A stretch of DNA of 64,000 bases from AC-32 sp963704005. Its GTDB lineage: Bacteria; Actinomycetota; Thermoleophilia; Gaiellales; Gaiellaceae. The stretch covers positions 310,001 through 374,000 of the forward strand of contig CAVPGJ010000001.1 of NCBI GenBank assembly GCA_963704005.1, written 5' to 3'. The position numbers and the translations under genes are program-made. Positions 8,885 through 20,800 of the stretch are shown piece by piece; within the stretch, counting starts at the first letter, position 1, and each line of letters starts with the position of its first letter. The notes under the pieces are model-generated. The model had not been told where the DNA came from. It did no database searches and saw nothing but the letters and a program-made list of their open reading frames with translations.

Positions 8885-9847
8885 GTGCATCTGACGACGA
8901 GCCCTGTCGACTGGTACGCGGCCCGCGCGGCCGGCGTGGCGGCCTACCTGCTGCTGAGCACGGTCGTCTGCCTCGGCATCACGATGGCCGGCAGGAAGCG
9001 GCTCGAGCGCTGGCCGCGGTTCGCCCTCGAGGACGTGCACCGCTTCGGCGGCCTGCTCGTCGGCGCCTTCGTGATCATCCACGTCGCGACGATCGCGATC
9101 GACGCCTACCTGCCGTTCTCGATCGCCTCGATCGTCGTCCCGTTCGTCGCCGTCTACCGGCCGATCTTCACGGCGCTCGGCATCGTCGCCGCCGAGCTCC
9201 TGCTGGCACTCGCCGTGACCAACCACTACCGCGACCGGCTGCCCTATCGCTACTGGCGGCGTGCGCACTACCTCAACTTCGCGGTCTGGACCGGCGCGAC
9301 GGTGCACGGCCTCGGCAGTGGCACCGACCGGAGCACGCCCTGGCTGATGGCCATCTTCGCCGCCTGCGTCGCCGCGGTGCTGACGGCGATCGCGTGGCGC
9401 TTCCTGCGCGGCTACGGGCGCTGGGTGCCGGCGGCGACAGCGACCGCCGGAGTGCTCGCGATCGTCCTGATCGCGAACGGCCCGCTCCGCTTCTCGCCGC
9501 GGCCCTGGAACTCGCGCGCGTTCGACGGCGTCCTGACGGGGCAGGTCATCCGCAACGTGGGCTCGACGAGGGCGCTTGTCTCGGCGGCGGCCACCGCCTC
9601 CGGTCGGCAGCGGGCGCTCCTGCGCGCGGACCTGCTGGTGGAGCCGAACCATCTCGCGGCGACCTCGTTCCAGCTCGAGTTCCTGCCGAGCGGGATGCTC
9701 TGCACCGGCCGCGTCACGAAGGTGCACTCGTTCGGCTTCGAGGCGACCTGCCGCGCCGAGGACGGCACGCGCCGCTTCGTCAGCGCGACGTGGGGGCAGC
9801 AGGCGGACGGAAACAGCTTTACCGGCCAGGTTCACGTGCATGCCTAG
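8885..9847 (+). CDS. Ferric-reductase-like transmembrane heme protein with extracytoplasmic tail
   Basis: A 320-residue integral membrane protein with about six helices, resembling the ferric reductase / cytochrome b family. Four histidines sit in two helices as two pairs 13-14 residues apart (VHRFGG...VIIH and RRAHYLN...TVHG), the arrangement expected for two b-type hemes stacked across the membrane. There is no C-terminal NAD/FAD reductase domain. Instead the tail (about residues 215-320) is a polar all-beta-like region with two cysteines (GMLCTGRV, FEATCRAE). GTG at 8885 starts right before the first helix. The downstream lipoprotein start overlaps the stop. It may pass electrons to a surface partner; this is inference. 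Confidence 0.72.
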   Translation: MHLTTSPVDWYAARAAGVAAYLLLSTVVCLGITMAGRKRLERWPRFALEDVHRFGGLLVGAFVIIHVATIAIDAYLPFSIASIVVPFVAVYRPIFTALGIVAAELLLALAVTNHYRDRLPYRYWRRAHYLNFAVWTGATVHGLGSGTDRSTPWLMAIFAACVAAVLTAIAWRFLRGYGRWVPAATATAGVLAIVLIANGPLRFSPRPWNSRAFDGVLTGQVIRNVGSTRALVSAAATASGRQRALLRADLLVEPNHLAATSFQLEFLPSGMLCTGRVTKVHSFGFEATCRAEDGTRRFVSATWGQQADGNSFTGQVHVHA

Positions 9848-11717
9848 GGCCGCAGCGGGGCTCGTCCTCGCGCTCCTGCTTGCCGGCTGCTCGTCCGGCG
9901 GCGCTGGACACCAGGCGGCCCAGGCCAAGAAGCGGAAGGCCGCCGCGCACCTCGCCGCCCACCGCGCAGCGAAGCCGCAGGGAATCGCCGAGCGCGCCCT
10001 CGGCCTGCCGCCGGTCCACTCGCGCGTCGTCCCGGGCTACGTCCTGATCGCCGACCGGAACAACAACCGCGCGCTGATCGTCTCGCCGTCGAAGCAGGTC
10101 GTCTGGCAGAAGACCGGTCTGCGCGGGCCCGACGACGCCTTCTTCACGCCGGGCTACCGCTCCATCCTCACGAACGAGGAGTTCAACGACACCCTGACCG
10201 AGGTCTCGTTGCGCGGCAAGCGCGCGATCTGGCGCTACGGGCACGCAGGCGTCGCCGGCTCGAGCCCCGGCTATCTGAACACCCCCGACGACGCCTACCG
10301 CCTGCCGAACGGCCTGACCGTCGTCGCCGACATCCAGAACTGCCGGATCGTCTCGCTGTACAAGACGGGCAGGGTGGCGCGCATCCTCGGCGGCAGCTGC
10401 GTCCACGATCCGCCGCGCGGGTTCGCCAGCCCGAACGGCGACACGCCGCTGCCTGACGGCGGCCTGCTCGTGACCGAGATCGGCGGCTGGATCGACCGGA
10501 TCGCCGCGAACGGGAGCCTGATCTGGTCGATCCGCTCGCCCGTCGCGTACCCCTCCGACGCGCAGCTCTTGCCGGACGGCCGCGTGCTCGTCGCGAGCTT
10601 CACCTCGCCGGGCCGGATCGTGATCGTCGATCGGCTCGGGCACGTCAGCTGGTCGTTCGGTGCGGCCGGCGGGCCGGACTACCTCGACAAGCCGTCGCTC
10701 GCCGTCCGCTGGCCGAACGGGATGATCGTCGCCAACGACGACTACAACCACCGCGTGATCGTGATCGACCCGCGGACGAAGCGGATCGTCTGGCAGTACG
10801 GCCACACCGGCGTCCTCGGGACCGCGCCCGGCTACCTGAACAAGCCCGACGGGCTCGACCTTCTGCCGGCGGCAGTCGTCGCGGCCCCGAAGCGCCCCAC
10901 CGCGTCACCGCTGCACCTGCGCGTCCAGCGGGTCGGGAGCCTGCCGCAGCCGGTCTCGAAGTTGGCCGCGGTCGCGCTCCCGGGTGGGAGGATCCTCGCG
11001 CTCGGCGGCCTCGTCGGCGGCAGCTCGTCAACGGAGGTCCTGCTCGGCCCGCCCTCGCGGCTGCGCGCTGCCGGTCGCCTGCCGGTGCCTACGCACGACG
11101 CCGGCGCGGCGCTCGCGGGCCGCAGCGCCTACCTGTTCGGCGGCGGCGAGGCCGTCTCGACCCCGGCCGTCGTCCGAGTCGACCCGGCGACCGGCGCGGC
11201 CCTCGCAGCCGGGAGCCTCGGCGAGCCGCTCTCCGATCTCGGGGCTGCGACGGTCGGCGGCACGGCGTACCTGGTCGGCGGCTACACCGGCACGCGCTAC
11301 GCCACCGCCGTCCTGCGCTTCCGGCCGGGCCGTTCGCCGGCGCTCGTGACCCGGCTGCCGGCCGGACTGCGCTACGCGGGCGTCGCGGCGCTCGGCGGTC
11401 GCATCTACGTCGCCGGCGGGCTGACGACAGCCGGGCCCTCTCGCGCCGTGTACGCGGTCGACCTTGCCGCCGGAACGGTGACCCGCGTCGCGACGCTGCC
11501 GGCGCCGGCCGACCACGTCGCGCTGGCCGCGCTCGGCTCGCGCCTGCTGCTCGTCGGCGGCGGCTCGCGTTCGGTGCTCGCGATCGACCCGGCCAGGCGC
11601 ACGGTCCGGGCGGTCGCCGGCCTGCCGCAGGCGCTGACCGACCCCGCGGCGGTCTCGCTCGGCGGCAGCGTCTACGTCCTCGGCGGCGGCACCGCCGACG
11701 TGCTTCGTCTCCGCTAG
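9840..11717 (+). CDS. Lipoprotein with NHL/PQQ-like and Kelch-like propellers
   Basis: A 625-residue predicted lipoprotein; the signal peptide ends in the lipobox LLAGC. After an Ala/Lys-rich linker, residues about 60-340 hold repeated blades such as YVLIADRNNNRALIVSP, RLPNGLTVVADIQNCRIVSL and IVANDDYNHRVIVIDP, typical of NHL/PQQ-like propellers. Residues about 360-625 hold Kelch-type blades (VALPGGRILALGGL, RSAYLFGGGEAV, VGGTAYLVGGYTG, LGGRIYVAGGL). The protein thus has two beta-propellers in tandem on the cell surface. ATG 9840 overlaps the stop of the heme-protein gene, suggesting one operon. The first-propeller blades resemble actinobacterial arylsulfotransferase-like (ASST) sequences, but no catalytic motif was confirmed. 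Confidence 0.75.
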   Translation: MPRAAAGLVLALLLAGCSSGGAGHQAAQAKKRKAAAHLAAHRAAKPQGIAERALGLPPVHSRVVPGYVLIADRNNNRALIVSPSKQVVWQKTGLRGPDDAFFTPGYRSILTNEEFNDTLTEVSLRGKRAIWRYGHAGVAGSSPGYLNTPDDAYRLPNGLTVVADIQNCRIVSLYKTGRVARILGGSCVHDPPRGFASPNGDTPLPDGGLLVTEIGGWIDRIAANGSLIWSIRSPVAYPSDAQLLPDGRVLVASFTSPGRIVIVDRLGHVSWSFGAAGGPDYLDKPSLAVRWPNGMIVANDDYNHRVIVIDPRTKRIVWQYGHTGVLGTAPGYLNKPDGLDLLPAAVVAAPKRPTASPLHLRVQRVGSLPQPVSKLAAVALPGGRILALGGLVGGSSSTEVLLGPPSRLRAAGRLPVPTHDAGAALAGRSAYLFGGGEAVSTPAVVRVDPATGAALAAGSLGEPLSDLGAATVGGTAYLVGGYTGTRYATAVLRFRPGRSPALVTRLPAGLRYAGVAALGGRIYVAGGLTTAGPSRAVYAVDLAAGTVTRVATLPAPADHVALAALGSRLLLVGGGSRSVLAIDPARRTVRAVAGLPQALTDPAAVSLGGSVYVLGGGTADVLRLR

Positions 11718-12085
11718 TCCTCGGCGAAGAGCGGGCGGAGCAGCTCGTCGAACGTCTCGCGGTCGCAGCTCGCGACGACGGCCGGCGTCAGCGCCCGCAC
11801 GGACGCCGTCCGCGGAACGTTCATCGCCAGCGCGACCTCGCCGAAGTAGTCGCCCGGCTGGAGCACGCGCCGCGGGCCGAGATCCTCCTGGCTGACGGCG
11901 AAGAGCCCCGAAAGGACGAGGTAGAAGCGCTCGCCGGGCTCGCCCTCGCGCACGACCTGCCGGCCGGGTGGAACCTCCTCACGCTCCATTCGCCTGGCGA
12001 TCTTCATCAGCTCCTCACCCGGTACCGAGGCAAGCAGGGATACGCGGGAAAGCTCGGAGACGGTGGCGGGCACGAACCGCGGCAT
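11714..12085 (-). CDS. Cyclic-nucleotide-binding-domain protein
   Basis: A 123-residue single-domain protein made of one CRP-type cNMP-binding fold. Family signatures are LSRVSLLASVPGEEL at the start, GEPGERFYLVLSG, and the phosphate-binding cassette GDYFGEVALAMNVPRTASVRA (FGE..L...PRTA), which has the Glu and Arg that contact cAMP. There is no DNA-binding HTH, so it may act as a stand-alone sensor or subunit. ATG 12085 is used; an upstream in-frame extension exists but would overlap the NUDIX gene. It is divergent from NUDIX by 9 nt and convergent with the lipoprotein, overlapping by 4 nt. Two adenylate-cyclase-like genes in this window could supply its ligand. Confidence 0.82.
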   Translation of the reverse strand: MPRFVPATVSELSRVSLLASVPGEELMKIARRMEREEVPPGRQVVREGEPGERFYLVLSGLFAVSQEDLGPRRVLQPGDYFGEVALAMNVPRTASVRALTPAVVASCDRETFDELLRPLFAED

Positions 12086-12094
12086 CGCCGTATT

Positions 12095-12616
12095 GTGGCC
12101 GTCGTGGGCGAGCTGGGGGAGTGGCGCTTCTGCCCGCGCTGCCGCGCGGAGCTCCGGCACGAGGGCCCGCGGGTCGAATGCGAGGCCTGCGGGTTCGTCG
12201 CCTACGCGAGCTCGAAGCCGACCGCGGGGGCGCTCTGCGAGGACGGGGAGGGCCGCGTGCTACTCGCCCGGCGGGCACATGAGCCGTTCGTGGGCCGTTG
12301 GGACATCCCCGGCGGCTTCCTCGAGGAGGGCGAGCACCCGCTCGACGGCGTGCGGCGCGAGCTGCGGGAGGAAACCGGCCTCGAGATCGAGCCGGTCGAG
12401 TTCCTCGGCGCCTGGATGGACCGCTACGGCGGCGACTCGACCGCGGAGGCGACGCTCAACCTCTACTGGACGGCGCGGGTGGTCAGCGGCGAGCCCCGGC
12501 CGGCCGACGACGTGGACGCGCTCGCCTGGTTCGCGCCCGACGAGCTCCCCGCAGAGGACGAGCTGGCCTTCGAGAACGTGCCGCTCGTCCTTGCCGCCTG
12601 GCGTGCGCGGCAATAG
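12095..12616 (+). CDS. NUDIX hydrolase with N-terminal zinc ribbon
   Basis: A 173-residue pyrophosphohydrolase. Residues about 12-35 form a zinc ribbon (FCPRCRAELR...VECEACGF, four cysteines), and residues about 45-170 the NUDIX fold. The NUDIX box is complete: GGFLEEGEHPLDG then RRELREETGLEI, with the catalytic REL.EE.G. The zinc ribbon plus NUDIX arrangement is shared with NudC-like NADH pyrophosphatases and ADP-ribose hydrolases, but the SQPWPFPxS NudC signature is absent, so the substrate is open. GTG 12095 or 12104 are both possible starts. Confidence 0.86.
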   Translation: MAVVGELGEWRFCPRCRAELRHEGPRVECEACGFVAYASSKPTAGALCEDGEGRVLLARRAHEPFVGRWDIPGGFLEEGEHPLDGVRRELREETGLEIEPVEFLGAWMDRYGGDSTAEATLNLYWTARVVSGEPRPADDVDALAWFAPDELPAEDELAFENVPLVLAAWRARQ

Positions 12617-12661
12617 GCGCTTCCGACCTCGACGCGGTCGAGCGGCGCTGGCAGCCGCTGG

Positions 12662-12985
12662 CTAGGCGGCAGCTTCGGCGAGGCCGAGGCGCTCTTCGAG
12701 CATGGACTTCGGCATCGCGCCGACGGCGGCCGCGGCGGGCTCGCCGTCCTTGAACAGGATCAGCATCGGGATCGACATGACCCCGTAGCGCTGGGCGACG
12801 GCGGGCTCCTCGTCGATGTTCAGCTTGACGACCTTCAGGTCGCTGCGCTCCTCGGCGATCTGGTCGAGCACGGGCGCGATCGCGTGGCACGGACCGCACC
12901 ACTCGGCCCAGAAGTCGACGAGCACCGGCTGCTCGCTCTCGAGCACCTGCTCCTCGAAGGTCTGTTCGGTTACTGCATCTGCCAT
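12662..12985 (-). CDS. trxA: Thioredoxin
   Basis: A 107-residue thiol-disulfide oxidoreductase, normal length for TrxA. The active site is WAEWCGPC with the canonical CGPC. The cis-proline segment GVMSIPMLILFKDG is present. ATG 12985 is preceded by AAGGAA 9 nt upstream. It reduces protein disulfides in the cytosol, taking electrons from thioredoxin reductase, which is not in this window. Convergent with NUDIX (45-nt gap) and divergent from ileS. Confidence 0.94.
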   Translation of the reverse strand: MADAVTEQTFEEQVLESEQPVLVDFWAEWCGPCHAIAPVLDQIAEERSDLKVVKLNIDEEPAVAQRYGVMSIPMLILFKDGEPAAAAVGAMPKSMLEERLGLAEAAA

Positions 12986-13070
12986 CAGTGTCGAGTTCCT
13001 TTCTGTCTCAGGTTCCGGATGGTGAAACGCGCCGCGGGAGGCCATTGTTCCCACTCGCTACGATCGGTCG

Positions 13071-16119
<3,049 letters not shown>

Positions 16120-16230
16120 GTTTCGAGAGTGCCCGCCGCCGGAGCCGGGCTTAGCCCGGCGGGAGGCTCACAACGACCAGATCGGTTGCATGATCGGGCC
16201 AGCCGCCGGCTCCTGACACGTTCGGACGAA

Positions 16231-16280
16231 GAGACCGCCCGCAAGGAGGGGGTTCGTGGGGGAACCAGGGGTTTCCCCAC
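16231..16280 (+). repeat. GC-rich palindromic repeat, copy A
   Basis: Core GGGGAACCAGGGGTTTCCCC forms a hairpin, preceded by CCGCCCGCAAGGAGGGGG. The same 45-nt unit recurs inverted at 36821-36867 and, more diverged, at 54601-54642. Confidence 0.7.
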
Positions 16281-16285
16281 GACTC

Positions 16286-16350
16286 CGAGCACTGCGAGGA
16301 GGAGCCCGTCACTCGGGGGGTGGTGGTGACGGGCTTCTCCCCAGTGCTCG
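16286..16350 (+). terminator. Long imperfect hairpin, possible ileS terminator or RNA element
   Basis: Outer arms CGAGCACTG and CAGTGCTCG (9 bp, perfect) and inner arms GGAGCCCGTCAC / GTGACGGGCTTC enclose a G-rich loop. Stem length over 20 bp is far more than a terminator needs; it lies 167 nt after ileS and has no U-tract. Confidence 0.4.
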
Positions 16351-16681
16351 CCGCGGGCCTCAAAGGCCAGTTAGAGAGCCACACGGCTCGCATCGCCCAG
16401 TAGCGAAGAAGGTATCCCGCCCGCTCAAACAAGCCAATAGGCCGACCGGCCCATCTTTCCAAGTCGCACGGGGCAGCTTTGCAACACCCGCTCTTTGCAG
16501 GCCGTTCCTTTTACTCCGGCGACGGCGCGGCCTAGAATCCGCAGCGCCCAGTGACACCCAGGACAAGGCTGTCTACTTCAACGCAATCCCACTACTCGTG
16601 GTGGTGGGTACGTACTTGCTCGTTTCGGGCAGCGCGAGTAACCGGGGCGGAAAGCGGGTATGGACGGCGAACGGTAGCGAG

Positions 16682-17110
16682 ATGACGAGGGTGCTGATCA
16701 TCGACGACGAGGCTCCGATCCGGCTCCTGTGCCGGGTCAACCTCGAGGCTGAGCAGATGGAGGTGATCGACGCGGGCGACGGGCCGACCGGGCTCGAGAA
16801 GGCCCGCAGCGAGCAGCCGGACGTGATCCTGCTCGACGTGATGATGCCCGGGCTCGACGGCTGGCAGGTCGCCGAGGCCTTGCTCGACGACGAGCGCACC
16901 CGATCGATCCCGATCATCTTCCTGACCGCCCGCGCCGAGATCCGCGACCGGGCCCGCGGGCTCGACCTCGGCGGGATCGACTACGTCACGAAGCCGTTCA
17001 ACCCGGTCGAGCTGGCGCCGCTGGTGCTCGAGCTGATCCACCGAGTCGACCAGGGCGAGCGCGAAGACGTGCGGCGCGAGAAGATCGCCGAGCTGCGCGA
17101 GCTGATCTGA
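16682..17110 (+). CDS. Single-domain response regulator
   Basis: A 142-residue CheY-like receiver with no output domain. Acidic pocket VLIIDDEAPIR (DD), phosphoacceptor Asp in VILLDVMMPGLDG, Thr/Ser switch in IIFLTARA, and Lys in DYVTKPFNPVEL are all in place. A short charged coil (REDVRREKIAELRELI) ends the protein. ATG 16682 precedes the first beta strand directly. No histidine kinase is adjacent, so the partner is unknown. Such stand-alone receivers often act by protein-protein contact. The 560-nt structured gap upstream may hold its leader. Confidence 0.88.
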   Translation: MTRVLIIDDEAPIRLLCRVNLEAEQMEVIDAGDGPTGLEKARSEQPDVILLDVMMPGLDGWQVAEALLDDERTRSIPIIFLTARAEIRDRARGLDLGGIDYVTKPFNPVELAPLVLELIHRVDQGEREDVRREKIAELRELI

Positions 17111-17122
17111 CCTTCGTACTAG

Positions 17123-17602
17123 CTAGCCGGCGAAGTCGACGGTGACGACCAGGGCGTGCGCGTAGCCTTCGAACCTACCGCGGAGGGCGCCGACTCCGAC
17201 CATCCGGTAACCCGGGCGCAGGAGGTTGGCGCGGTGCTCAGGGCTCGCGAGCCACATCGAGACGATCGCCTTCGCCCGCGAGAGCGAGCCGACGCCCCAG
17301 GCGAGGTTCTCGCCGACGCACGGGGCCTTGACGCCCACGGCGCGGATCCGCGCCGCGAACGCCCCGTGGAAGAGGCTCTGCATCCGGAGCATCTTGTTCG
17401 AATGCCCCCTCGCCGCACGCTCCAGCCGGTCGTCGAGCCGCAGGGGCCGCACGCCGTGCGCAGCGCGCACCTGGTTCATGACGGTCAGGAGCGAGGCCTC
17501 GGAGCGTCGCAAACCGGCTCCGTGAGCCTGTCCCCCCAAGATCGACGCGGCGATGACGGCCGCCGCCAATGTCGTTACTCGTCTGGCCACGAGTCCGGGC
17601 AT
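17123..17602 (-). CDS. CAP-domain (SCP/PR1-like) secreted protein
   Basis: A 159-residue exported protein. A hydrophobic leader (VTTLAAAVIAASILGGQAHG) is followed by a CAP domain. Conserved positions seen are NQVRAAHGVRPLRLDDRL, ARGHSNKML with the first His, CVGENLAWG with the Glu, and SPEHRANLL with the second His. Bacterial CAP proteins of the YkwD type are thought to act at the cell envelope; the biochemical role is not settled. ATG 17602 gives the cleanest signal peptide; an ATG 12 nt upstream is possible. A second CAP gene lies at 30814. Confidence 0.85.
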   Translation of the reverse strand: MPGLVARRVTTLAAAVIAASILGGQAHGAGLRRSEASLLTVMNQVRAAHGVRPLRLDDRLERAARGHSNKMLRMQSLFHGAFAARIRAVGVKAPCVGENLAWGVGSLSRAKAIVSMWLASPEHRANLLRPGYRMVGVGALRGRFEGYAHALVVTVDFAG

Positions 17603-17724
17603 GTAAGCACACATATCGGACGGAAACGTCTCCGAAACTGAGCGATTTACACTTTCTAAACACGAAAGATGGCGGTCTGAGGCGGATCTTCTCCCCTTCG
17701 GGTCGAAGCTAGACTGAGCCACCC

Positions 17725-17799
17725 CGGGACGTAGCGCAGCCTGGTTAGCGCGCCTGCTTTGGGAGCAGGAGGCCGGCGGTTCGAATCCGCCCGTCCCGA
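17725..17799 (+). tRNA. tRNA-Pro (anticodon TGG)
   Basis: Acceptor arms CGGGACG / CGTCCCG pair fully, the T-arm has GGTTCGAATCC, and the anticodon stem CCTGC/GCAGG encloses TTTGGGA, giving TGG. CCA is not encoded. A hairpin (TCCGCC TCCGCT GGCGGA) follows within 30 nt and may end the transcript. Confidence 0.96.
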
Positions 17800-17830
17800 T
17801 CGTCCAAGTCCGCCTCCGCTGGCGGACGCA

Positions 17831-20800
17831 TTAGATCGGGATTGCCGGCGTGGAGACCACGCCGAGGCGCGCGAGCAGCGCCTTCGCCTCCTTGCCCTCC
17901 GCGGTCCCATCTACGCCGCGCAGCTCGGCCAGGCGGGCGAGCGCCTCGAGGGCGAGCGCCAGCTCGTAGGTCTCGTCGGAGGAGCGGGCCAGCTCGAGGC
18001 TCTCGCGCAGGGCCTCGCCGGCCGCGTCGAGGTCGCCGCGCTGCATCAGCGCGTAGCCGCGGATCCGGTGGACGAAGGCGTGCTGGGGCGAGCCGCCGCC
18101 GGACTGCTCGATCGCCGTGAGGGCGGCATCCGCGCCGGCGAGGGCCCCGTCCGTCTCGCCGGCGAGCACCGCCCGCTCGGCCAGCCGCGCCTCGAGCTCG
18201 ACCAGGAGGCCGCCGGCGCTGATCTCCTCGGCGAGCTCGCGCGCCTTGTGCAGGAGCGTCCGCGAGTCCTCGAGCCGCCCTTCGCGCGCAGCGATCCGCC
18301 CGAGATTCGAGAGCGCGTGCGTCAGCAGGTTCCGGTGTCCCGCGGTCTCGAAGACGGAACGCGCCTCCTCGGCGATCTCCGATGCAGTCGTCAGGTACCC
18401 CTGGTCGGACTTGACCTCGCCGATGTTGTTGGTGATCGTCGCGGCGCCGACCACGTCGCCGATGCGCTCGCGCAGCGCCTTGCTGCGCTCGTAGAGCTCG
18501 AGCGCCTCCTGCCAGCGGCCTTCGTAGTAGGCGTCGACGCCGAGGTTGTTGAGCACGTTCGCCTGCCCGAGCAGGTCGCCGAGCTCCTCGTAGATCGGCA
18601 GCGCCAGGCCGCGCAGCGCCGCCCGCTCCGGGCTGCGGTTCGAGATGTACGCGAGATGCATCAGGTAGTACGCGTGCGCGAGCGCCGGCAGGTTGTCGTC
18701 CTTCGCCGCCTCCTCGACCACCTGCTTGCACCAGCCCGCCGCGTCGACGAACTCGCCCTGCCGGACGCGCACCCCCGCGTAGGCCAGCCCGAGCTCGGAG
18801 CGCATCAGCGCCTGCTCGCCGGCCGGCAGCGAGTCGAGCGAGCGCAGGCCGCGGTTGTACCACTGCAGCGCCTCCGGATAGCGGCCGAAACGCTCGCGGA
18901 TGATCCCTTCCTTCAGGAGCAGTCGCGGGTGCTCGTCGAGCGTGCGCGCCCTCCCGTACGCCTCTTCGGCGTCCGCGTACAGCCCGGCGAGCTCGCTGAC
19001 GTCGCCGAGCGACTCCCAGACGGGCGCCAGCTCCGCCGCCGGCAGGTCGAGCTCGGGCGCCACCTCGAGCGCGCGCCGGAAGAACGCCGCGGCCTCGACG
19101 TTCGCGAACTTCTCCTGCGCCCGTTCGCCTGCGGCCAGCGAGTAGCGGTAGGCCTTCGCCGCGTCGCCGGCGTGGAAGAAGTGGAGCGAGAGGAGCTCGG
19201 CGAACTCGCCGCGGCCGGCCAGCTCGAGCCGCTCGTACGCCTCGCCGGCCTTCGCGTGCAGCTCGCCCCGGCGCTTGTAGGAGAGGCCTTCGTAGGCCGC
19301 ATCGCGGAAAAGCGCATGCCGGAAGCGGAAGGCCCCGGCGGTGTACGGGTCGCGCTCGACGAACTCGGCCAGCCGGTTCCAGGCCTCGTCCGAGTCGGCG
19401 GATGCCTCCGGGTCGTCCACGAGCACCTCGGTCACGAGGTCGGCGCTGAAGGTGGCGCCGAGCACGGCCGCGTAGCGCAGCAGCGCGCGGTCGCCGGGCG
19501 GCAGCCGGTCGATCCGCGTCGCGACGACCGCCTCGACGCTCTCCGGCAGCGCCTCCTCCTCGGGCGCGCGCGACGAGACGACCAGCTCCTGCAGGAAGAG
19601 CGGGTTGCCGCCGGCGCGGTCGGTGATCGCCGAGACCTCGTGCTGGAGCAGGCCCTCTGCGGCCGCGGTCCCGACCAGCTCGCGGGCCTCGTCCGCCGAG
19701 AGCGGCTGCAGGTGGATCGTCATCGCCGGGATCGGCGGCACCCCTTCCGCGGCCGAGAAGCCGCCCTCGCCCGGGCGGCGCGTGACGCAGATCAGCCACG
19801 GCTTGCTCGACACCTGGCCGCCGAGGTGCCGCAGGAGCTCGGACGAGGCCTCGTCCATCCAGTGCGCGTCCTCGACCACGAGCAGCGTCGGGCCGTCCAG
19901 CAGCTTCGTCAGCAGCGACTCGACGACGCCGTGCAGCCGTGCACGCCGGAACGCCGGCTGCAGCTCGTCCACCTCGCGCGTCGGCTCGACGTGCAGGTCG
20001 AGCGGCAGCGCGAGCAGCGGCAGCCAGGGAAGGAGCTCGGGGTCGAGCGCCTCGATGCGCCCGCGCAGCTCGGCCGGGGCGGAGCCGTTCGCGGACAGCC
20101 CGAGCACCGAGCCGAGCACGCCGCGGAAGGCGAAGTACGGCGTCGAGGCCTCGTATTCCTCGCAGGAGGCGGTGAGCGTGCGCAGGTCCGGCGCACGCGC
20201 CTGGAGCTCCTCGACCAGGCGCGACTTGCCGAGGCCCGGCTCGCCGATCAGCTCGACGATGTTCCCGAAGCCCATCCGCACCGGGCCGAGCGCGGCGGAG
20301 ACGATCGTCAGCTCCCGCTCCCGGCCCACGAAGGGAAGCCGCTGGCCCCGGCCGGTCTCGCCTGCGCCGGCCACGCCGCGGACGTCGAAGGCCGTCACGG
20401 GGCCCTCGATTCCTTTGAGCGGGAACGGCTCGAGCTCGACCGTCTCGAAGGCGCTGCGGCAGCGCTCGAGCAGGTCGCCCGTCGTCAGCAGCTGGCCGGG
20501 CTCGGCGCGGGCCATCAGCCGCGCCGCGAGCGCGGCGGTCTTGCCGAGGATCGTGTACGTGCGCCGGAACGGCGCGCCCACCTCGCCCGCGAAGACCCGG
20601 CCGCGGCTGGCCCCGATCCGCAGCGGCAGCTCGCTCTGGCTTCCGGCGATCCCGATCAGCGTCCGCAGCAGCCGCTCCTCGTCCTCGCCTGCGGTCTGCG
20701 GCGCGCCGGCGACGAGGACGATCTTCGCGCCGTCGCTGTCGATGTCGGTCTCGAGGAAGGTCACGCCGTGCTCGTCAGCGACGCGCTGGGCCGAGACGAT

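Larger units (their letters stand above)
16120..16681. other. Structured 560-nt gap with strong hairpins, no gene seen
   Basis: No convincing reading frame. It holds a copy of the GC-rich palindrome repeat (16231-16280), then a very strong stem (16286-16350: CGAGCACTG / CAGTGCTCG outer arms, GAGCCCGTCAC / GTGACGGGCT inner arms), small hairpins (GAGCC ACAC GGCTC near 16375), and CCCACTACTCGTGGTGGTGGG near 16590. It could contain a non-coding RNA or the response-regulator leader. I could not match it to tmRNA, RNase P, 6S or a known riboswitch. Confidence 0.5.

Noticed and set aside
16450..16520. Cyclic-di-GMP riboswitch (GEMM-like GCAAAG motifs on the minus strand)
   Set aside because: Only short motif matches; the minus strand has no downstream gene to control, and the conserved helices could not be drawn.
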